This document shows, one piece after another, positions 60,522 through 64,000 of a stretch of DNA of 64,000 bases (positions are counted from its first letter, which is position 1; every line of letters begins with the position of its first letter). The DNA comes from Planctomycetota bacterium (lineage in GTDB: Bacteria > Planctomycetota > B15-G4 > JADJEK01). The translations under genes and the position numbers were made by a program. Under the pieces are notes generated by a model. It was not told the DNA's origin. It saw nothing but the letters and a program-made list of their open reading frames with translations, and did no database searches. The DNA is taken from the NCBI GenBank assembly GCA_016709145.1, contig JADJEK010000002.1, positions 772,782-836,781 on the forward strand, given 5' to 3'.

Positions 60522-61144
60522 CCGCGAGCACTCCGCGACTGGCCGTGTTCGTTTCGGGCGGTGGCCGCTCGCTGGAGAACCTCGTCGTCCGCGAACGGGA
60601 CGGACGACTGCACGCACACGTCGCGCACGTCGTGTCGTCGTCGGCCCATGCCGGCGCGATCGGGCGCTGCGCGAAACTCGGCGTCCCCAGCTCGGTGCTG
60701 CGTCGTCGCGATCACGCCAGCGACGCCGAGTTCGAGAACGCGCTGTACGCGTTGCTCGAGCGGGAACGCATCGACCTCGTGGTGCTGGCCGGATACCTCG
60801 CGCATTTCCCGCTGCGGCCCGCGTACGCCCAACGCGTGCTGAACATCCATCCGGCGTTGTTGCCCGCGTTCGGCGGCAAGGGCTTCTTCGGCCATCACGT
60901 CCACGAATCGGTGCTCGCCGCGGGTGTGAAGGTCTCGGGATGCACGGTGCACTTCGTCGATGCCGACTACGACCGCGGGCCGATCATCGCGCAGCGCGTC
61001 GTTGCCGTGCACGACGACGACGACGCCGACTCGTTGGCCGCCCGCGTGTTCGCGGCCGAACTCGACGCGCTGCCCGATGCGATCAATGACTTCGCCGGCG
61101 GGCGCCTCGTCATCGATGGCCGACGCGTTCGGGTCCGGCCGTGA
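60518..61144 (+). CDS. purN: Phosphoribosylglycinamide formyltransferase
   Basis: PurN transfers a formyl group in purine biosynthesis. The 208-residue protein shows V-F-V-S-G-G-G-R-S-L-E-N-L near residue 10, A-G-Y-L near 92, the catalytic N-I-H-P-A-L-L-P-A-F near 108, H-H-V-H near 126 and G-C-T-V-H-F-V-D near 140, followed by D-R-G-P-I-I. A slightly unusual G-G-G-R replaces G-x-G-T-N in the phosphate loop. ATGA overlap with DUF167 upstream and GTGA overlap with the next gene downstream couple the run. Confidence 0.92.
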   Translation: MTASTPRLAVFVSGGGRSLENLVVRERDGRLHAHVAHVVSSSAHAGAIGRCAKLGVPSSVLRRRDHASDAEFENALYALLERERIDLVVLAGYLAHFPLRPAYAQRVLNIHPALLPAFGGKGFFGHHVHESVLAAGVKVSGCTVHFVDADYDRGPIIAQRVVAVHDDDDADSLAARVFAAELDALPDAINDFAGGRLVIDGRRVRVRP

Positions 61145-61902
61145 ACGGCACGATGTCCGCGCGACAACTGCGTGCTGCCGGCGCGATCCTCGCGCTCGCG
61201 CTGACCTCCGCGTGCGCCACCGAGCCGGTCACGCCACAGCGGCCGCCGACCGCGCGCAGCGTGATCGGCACCAGCGTCGAGGGTCGACCGATCGAAGCGA
61301 TCCGCATCGGCCCCGACGTGCAAGGCGGAGTGCTGGTATTGGCGTCGATCCACGGCTCCGAACCGGCCGGCACTCCGTTGCTGCGCGAACTCGAACGCGC
61401 GCTCGCGCTCCACCCGGACGCGTGGAGCACGGAGCCGATCACGCTCGTGCCGATCGCGAATCCCGATGGCTACGCACGCCGATCGCGCACCAACTCGCGC
61501 GGCATCGACTTGAACCGCAACTTCCCCGCGGACAACTTCGCGACGTCCGAACGCCACGGCGAGTCGCCGCTGTCCGAGCCCGAGTCACGCGCACTCGAGC
61601 GCCTCGTCGTCGAACGTCGGCCGCGCCGCATCGTGTCGATCCATCAACCGCTGGCGTGCATCGATTGGGACGGGCCCGGCGAAGACGTCGTGCGCGCCGC
61701 GTCCGCGTTCGGTGCACTGCCGGTCAAGCGACTCGGCGGTCGCCCGGGATCGCTCGGTTCGTGGGGAGGTCTCACGCTCGGCATCCCCGTGATCACGCTC
61801 GAGCTCCGAGCGGGCGACGACCTCGAGTCGTCGGGCGCGTTGTTCGCCCGCTACGGCGACACGCTGCTGTCGTTGGTCCGGCTCGATCCCACGCCGGAGT
61901 GA
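61141..61902 (+). CDS. MpaA-like M14 carboxypeptidase lipoprotein
   Basis: The 253-residue protein starts with GTG in a 4-nt overlap with purN and has an export signal with an S-A-C-A lipobox-like site near residue 25. The M14 zinc region is H-G-S-E-P-A-G near 71 with H as first ligand and E as second; N-R-N-F-P near 127 corresponds to the substrate-binding N-R-D/N-F motif; I-H-Q-P near 165 provides the third ligand; and I-T-L-E-L-R near 222 the catalytic Glu. Murein peptide amidase A cleaves the Glu-mDAP bond of peptidoglycan peptides; this is the likely role. The enzyme would be anchored in the outer or inner membrane. Confidence 0.85.
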   Translation: MNGTMSARQLRAAGAILALALTSACATEPVTPQRPPTARSVIGTSVEGRPIEAIRIGPDVQGGVLVLASIHGSEPAGTPLLRELERALALHPDAWSTEPITLVPIANPDGYARRSRTNSRGIDLNRNFPADNFATSERHGESPLSEPESRALERLVVERRPRRIVSIHQPLACIDWDGPGEDVVRAASAFGALPVKRLGGRPGSLGSWGGLTLGIPVITLELRAGDDLESSGALFARYGDTLLSLVRLDPTPE

Positions 61903-61909
61903 ACTCGCG

Positions 61910-62497
61910 ATGCGCCGCGCACCCGTCCTCGAACTCCTCGAGCGCTATCGCGCCGCGTTCCCGCGCGAGACCGCGGTCGCCGACCGCATCGAAGCGCTGG
62001 TCCGCGCGCACGAGGATTGTCTGCTGCGCTCGTGCGTGCCGGGGCACGTGACCGCGTCGGCCTGGATCGTCGCGCCCGACCACGAGCGCTTCCTGCTCAC
62101 GCACCATCGCAAGCTGAATCGCTGGCTGCAGCTCGGCGGCCACGTCGACGGCGAGAGTCACATGCACCGCGCCGCGATGCGCGAAGCGCGCGAGGAGTCC
62201 GGCATGACCGACTTCCGCTTCGTCGGCGTCGACGGCAGCTTCGACGATGTCGCGCCGCTGCCGCTCGATCTCGACGTCCATCTCATTCCCGCGCGCAAGG
62301 ACGAGCCCGAACACGAGCACCACGACGTGCGCTTCCTGCTCGTCGCCGCGCCGAACCAGGAACTCGCGATCAGCGACGAATCGAACGACCTGCGCTGGTT
62401 CCACGCCGCCGACTTCGCAAGACTCGGGAGCGACGCGTCCGTCGCGCGGTTGCTGAACAAGGCCGAGGAACGGCTGCGACGTTCGACTCGAGCGTGA
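61910..62497 (+). CDS. Nudix hydrolase
   Basis: The 195-residue protein has the Nudix box G-G-H-V-D-G-E-S-x6-R-E-A-R-E-E-S-G at residues 83-105, which binds the metal and hydrolyses nucleoside diphosphate derivatives. An N-terminal helical part of about 50 residues precedes the domain. The L-L-T-H-H-R-K-L-N-R-W-L-Q-L-G-G-H-V-D phrase is common to a subgroup often annotated only as 'NUDIX hydrolase'; the substrate is unknown. It follows the peptidase gene by 7 nt and is probably in the same operon. Confidence 0.92.
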   Translation: MRRAPVLELLERYRAAFPRETAVADRIEALVRAHEDCLLRSCVPGHVTASAWIVAPDHERFLLTHHRKLNRWLQLGGHVDGESHMHRAAMREAREESGMTDFRFVGVDGSFDDVAPLPLDLDVHLIPARKDEPEHEHHDVRFLLVAAPNQELAISDESNDLRWFHAADFARLGSDASVARLLNKAEERLRRSTRA

Positions 62498-62607
62498 ACG
62501 GACCCAACGCCGCGCCGCGGCGGACGTTTACACTCCCCCGCCCCTCTCCGTCGCCTTCGAAGTCGCAGCGTTCATCCGCGTCCCTTCGCATTCACTCGAG
62601 GATCCGC

Positions 62608-64000
62608 ATGCTCCGTCGGCTCGTGCTGCTCGCGTCGTCCCTCGTCGCCTCCGCCACCGCGACCGCCCAGACTTCCGAGCCGATCGTGCTCGCGCGCGAT
62701 CCCGCGCTCTCGCCCGATGGCAAAGTGCTCGTGTTCGCGTGGGCCGGGGATCTGTGGTCGGTGCCTTCAACTGGCGGCGCCGTGACGCAACTGACGCGCG
62801 ATCCCGCCGAGGACTCGCGGCCCGCGTTCTCGCCCGACGGCAAGTGGATCGCGTTCAACAGCACGCGGGCCGGGTCGGCGCAGGTGTTCGTGATGCCCGC
62901 GCAAGGCGGCGCGGCCGAGCAGCGCACGTTCCACAGCGAAGGCTCGACGCTCGACGATTGGTTCCCCGACGGCTCGGCGTTCCTCGTGCGCGGAAGTCGC
63001 GACCACGCGCACCGCCCCGCCGGACGCTTCCTGAAGGCTCCGTCGCAACAGCGCGGGGCCGAAGCCGTGTTGTTCGACGACTACGGCACCGACGGCTCGC
63101 TCGCGCACGACGGCACGCGGTTGCTGTTCACGCGTGAAGACACCAGTTGGTTCCGCAAGGGCTATCGCGGTTCGCAGGCGAGTCAGGTCTGGCGCTACGA
63201 CCTCGACACCGCGCAGTTCACGGAAGTGCTGCATGACGATCTCGGCTTCCGCACTCCGCTGTGGAAGCCCGACGGCTCGGGCTTCTACTACGTCGGCCAA
63301 CAGGACGGCACGTTCGACCTGTGGGAGTGCGACCGCGACGGCAACGAGCGCAAGCAACTGACGAAGTTCGACGACGACGCCGTGATGATGCCGTGCGTGT
63401 CGCGCGACGGCTCGACGCTCGTGTTCCGTCACCTGTTCGACTTCTGGCGTTTCGAGCCCGGCAGCGGCAAGCCCGCCGAGAAGCTCGCGCTGGTGAACAC
63501 CGGCGAACGCGTCGGCTCGCCTTGGCTGCGACGCACGCTCGATTCCGCGACCGACGTCGCGTTCACCGAGGACGGTCTCGAACTCGCGTTCGTCGCGGCG
63601 GGCGACGTGTACGTGATGGACACCGAGTTGAAGGAACCCAAGCGCGTCACGGCGACGCCCGAACTCGAGAGCGACCTCGTGTTCACGAAGGACGCCCGCG
63701 CACTGCTGTTCGTCAGCGAACAAGGCGGCCAGTGCGACGTCTGGCGCGCGGAGCGCGAGAACGCCGACGCGTACTGGTGGCAGAACGATCGCTTCGTGAC
63801 CAAGCGCGTCACCGAGGACGCCGTGCTCGAGAGCGATCTGAGTCTCTCGCCCGATGGCGCCTTGGTCGCGTTCGTGCGCGGTCGCGGCGACTTGATGGTC
63901 ATGGACGATCAAGGTCGGGACGTGCGCCGCATCGTGCCGTCGGCGTCGATGGAAGGCTTCGATTGGTCGCCCGATTCGAAGTGGATCGTCTACGCGTCGA
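62608..64000 (+). CDS. Tricorn-protease homologue, N-terminal propeller part (cut by window end)
   Basis: From the ATG at 62608 the frame is open to the window edge (464 residues). It starts with a signal peptide (core 5-18, A-T-A-Q). The mature sequence is made of PD40/TolB-type propeller repeats: D-P-A-L-S-P-D-G-K, R-P-A-F-S-P-D-G-K-W-I-A-F and later S-L-S-P-D-G-A-L-V-A-F, plus the D-Y-G-T-D-G-S and W-R-Y-D phrases found in bacterial tricorn proteases (PDZ and S41 peptidase domains should follow). Such exported proteases are common in Planctomycetota. It degrades peptides; the catalytic part is not visible here. Confidence 0.9.
   Translation, partial: MLRRLVLLASSLVASATATAQTSEPIVLARDPALSPDGKVLVFAWAGDLWSVPSTGGAVTQLTRDPAEDSRPAFSPDGKWIAFNSTRAGSAQVFVMPAQGGAAEQRTFHSEGSTLDDWFPDGSAFLVRGSRDHAHRPAGRFLKAPSQQRGAEAVLFDDYGTDGSLAHDGTRLLFTREDTSWFRKGYRGSQASQVWRYDLDTAQFTEVLHDDLGFRTPLWKPDGSGFYYVGQQDGTFDLWECDRDGNERKQLTKFDDDAVMMPCVSRDGSTLVFRHLFDFWRFEPGSGKPAEKLALVNTGERVGSPWLRRTLDSATDVAFTEDGLELAFVAAGDVYVMDTELKEPKRVTATPELESDLVFTKDARALLFVSEQGGQCDVWRAERENADAYWWQNDRFVTKRVTEDAVLESDLSLSPDGALVAFVRGRGDLMVMDDQGRDVRRIVPSASMEGFDWSPDSKWIVYAS

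Noticed and set aside
58334..61012. 892-residue minus-strand frame
   Set aside because: It is antisense to the FHA-kinase, DUF167 and purN genes; an Arg-rich shadow frame.
1..64000. tRNA or rRNA genes
   Set aside because: No stretch showed a convincing T-loop GGTTCRANNCC with matching acceptor stem, and no rRNA signature was seen. A tRNAscan-SE run would be decisive.

Overview
The window is high-GC bacterial DNA. Its gene content points to Planctomycetota, probably one of the less studied lineages rather than a classic Pirellula-type genome. Pointers are an ECF sigma factor of the type that precedes Ser/Thr kinases in this phylum, an FHA-Ser/Thr kinase, a tricorn-protease homologue, CHRD, TIG and PD40 secreted proteins, and a recurrent C-terminal domain ending in TNGL-like motifs on secreted proteins. 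This assignment is inference; there is no rRNA gene in the window.

Layout. 1-3 kb: minus-strand operon of three secreted proteins, lower in GC than the rest. 3-7 kb: small accessory genes, including a PD-(D/E)XK-like DUF4268 protein and a HEPN-like protein. 7-11 kb: a secreted FG-GAP-like gene split by a 2,543-bp IS21-family element with a 4-bp target duplication; the element's istA and istB carry several frameshifts. 11-16 kb: accessory region with a RAMA-domain protein, envelope proteins of unknown function, a truncated ParB-like protein and GGGGACA-type short repeats. 16-20.5 kb: one 1,478-residue protein with a DUF4056-like C-terminus. 21-33 kb: secreted proteins, including a tandem pair of pectin-lyase-fold proteins and a pair of 504-residue paralogues. 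Two remnants of a Ser/Thr kinase gene lie 4 kb apart in this stretch.

33-43 kb: the core-genome part. A minus-strand operon gap-pgk-rpe-accD-tgt ends in a homologue of the aminoglycoside-resistance 16S rRNA G1405 methyltransferases (ArmA/Rmt/FmrO type). Several of its genes overlap by 4 nt. tilS diverges from it, followed by small membrane proteins. 43-50 kb: a DUF1579 protein, a CoA-binding protein, an ECF sigma factor fused to a membrane anchor and a long extracytoplasmic region, a two-CHRD protein and a GT39-like membrane protein.

50-64 kb: EamA transporter, EttA, a bisphosphate-nucleotidase-like protein, rhodanese, a PQQ-propeller lipoprotein with a frameshift, then a plus-strand run: YggS family, FHA-kinase, DUF167, purN, MpaA-like peptidase, Nudix and a tricorn homologue cut by the window edge.

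No tRNA, rRNA or CRISPR array was seen by eye. I did not find a complete new multi-gene defence system. The most promising signals are the Rmt-like methyltransferase inside a central-metabolism/tgt operon, the membrane-anchored sigma fusion, the IS21 repeat architecture and the shared C-terminal domain of the secreted proteins.
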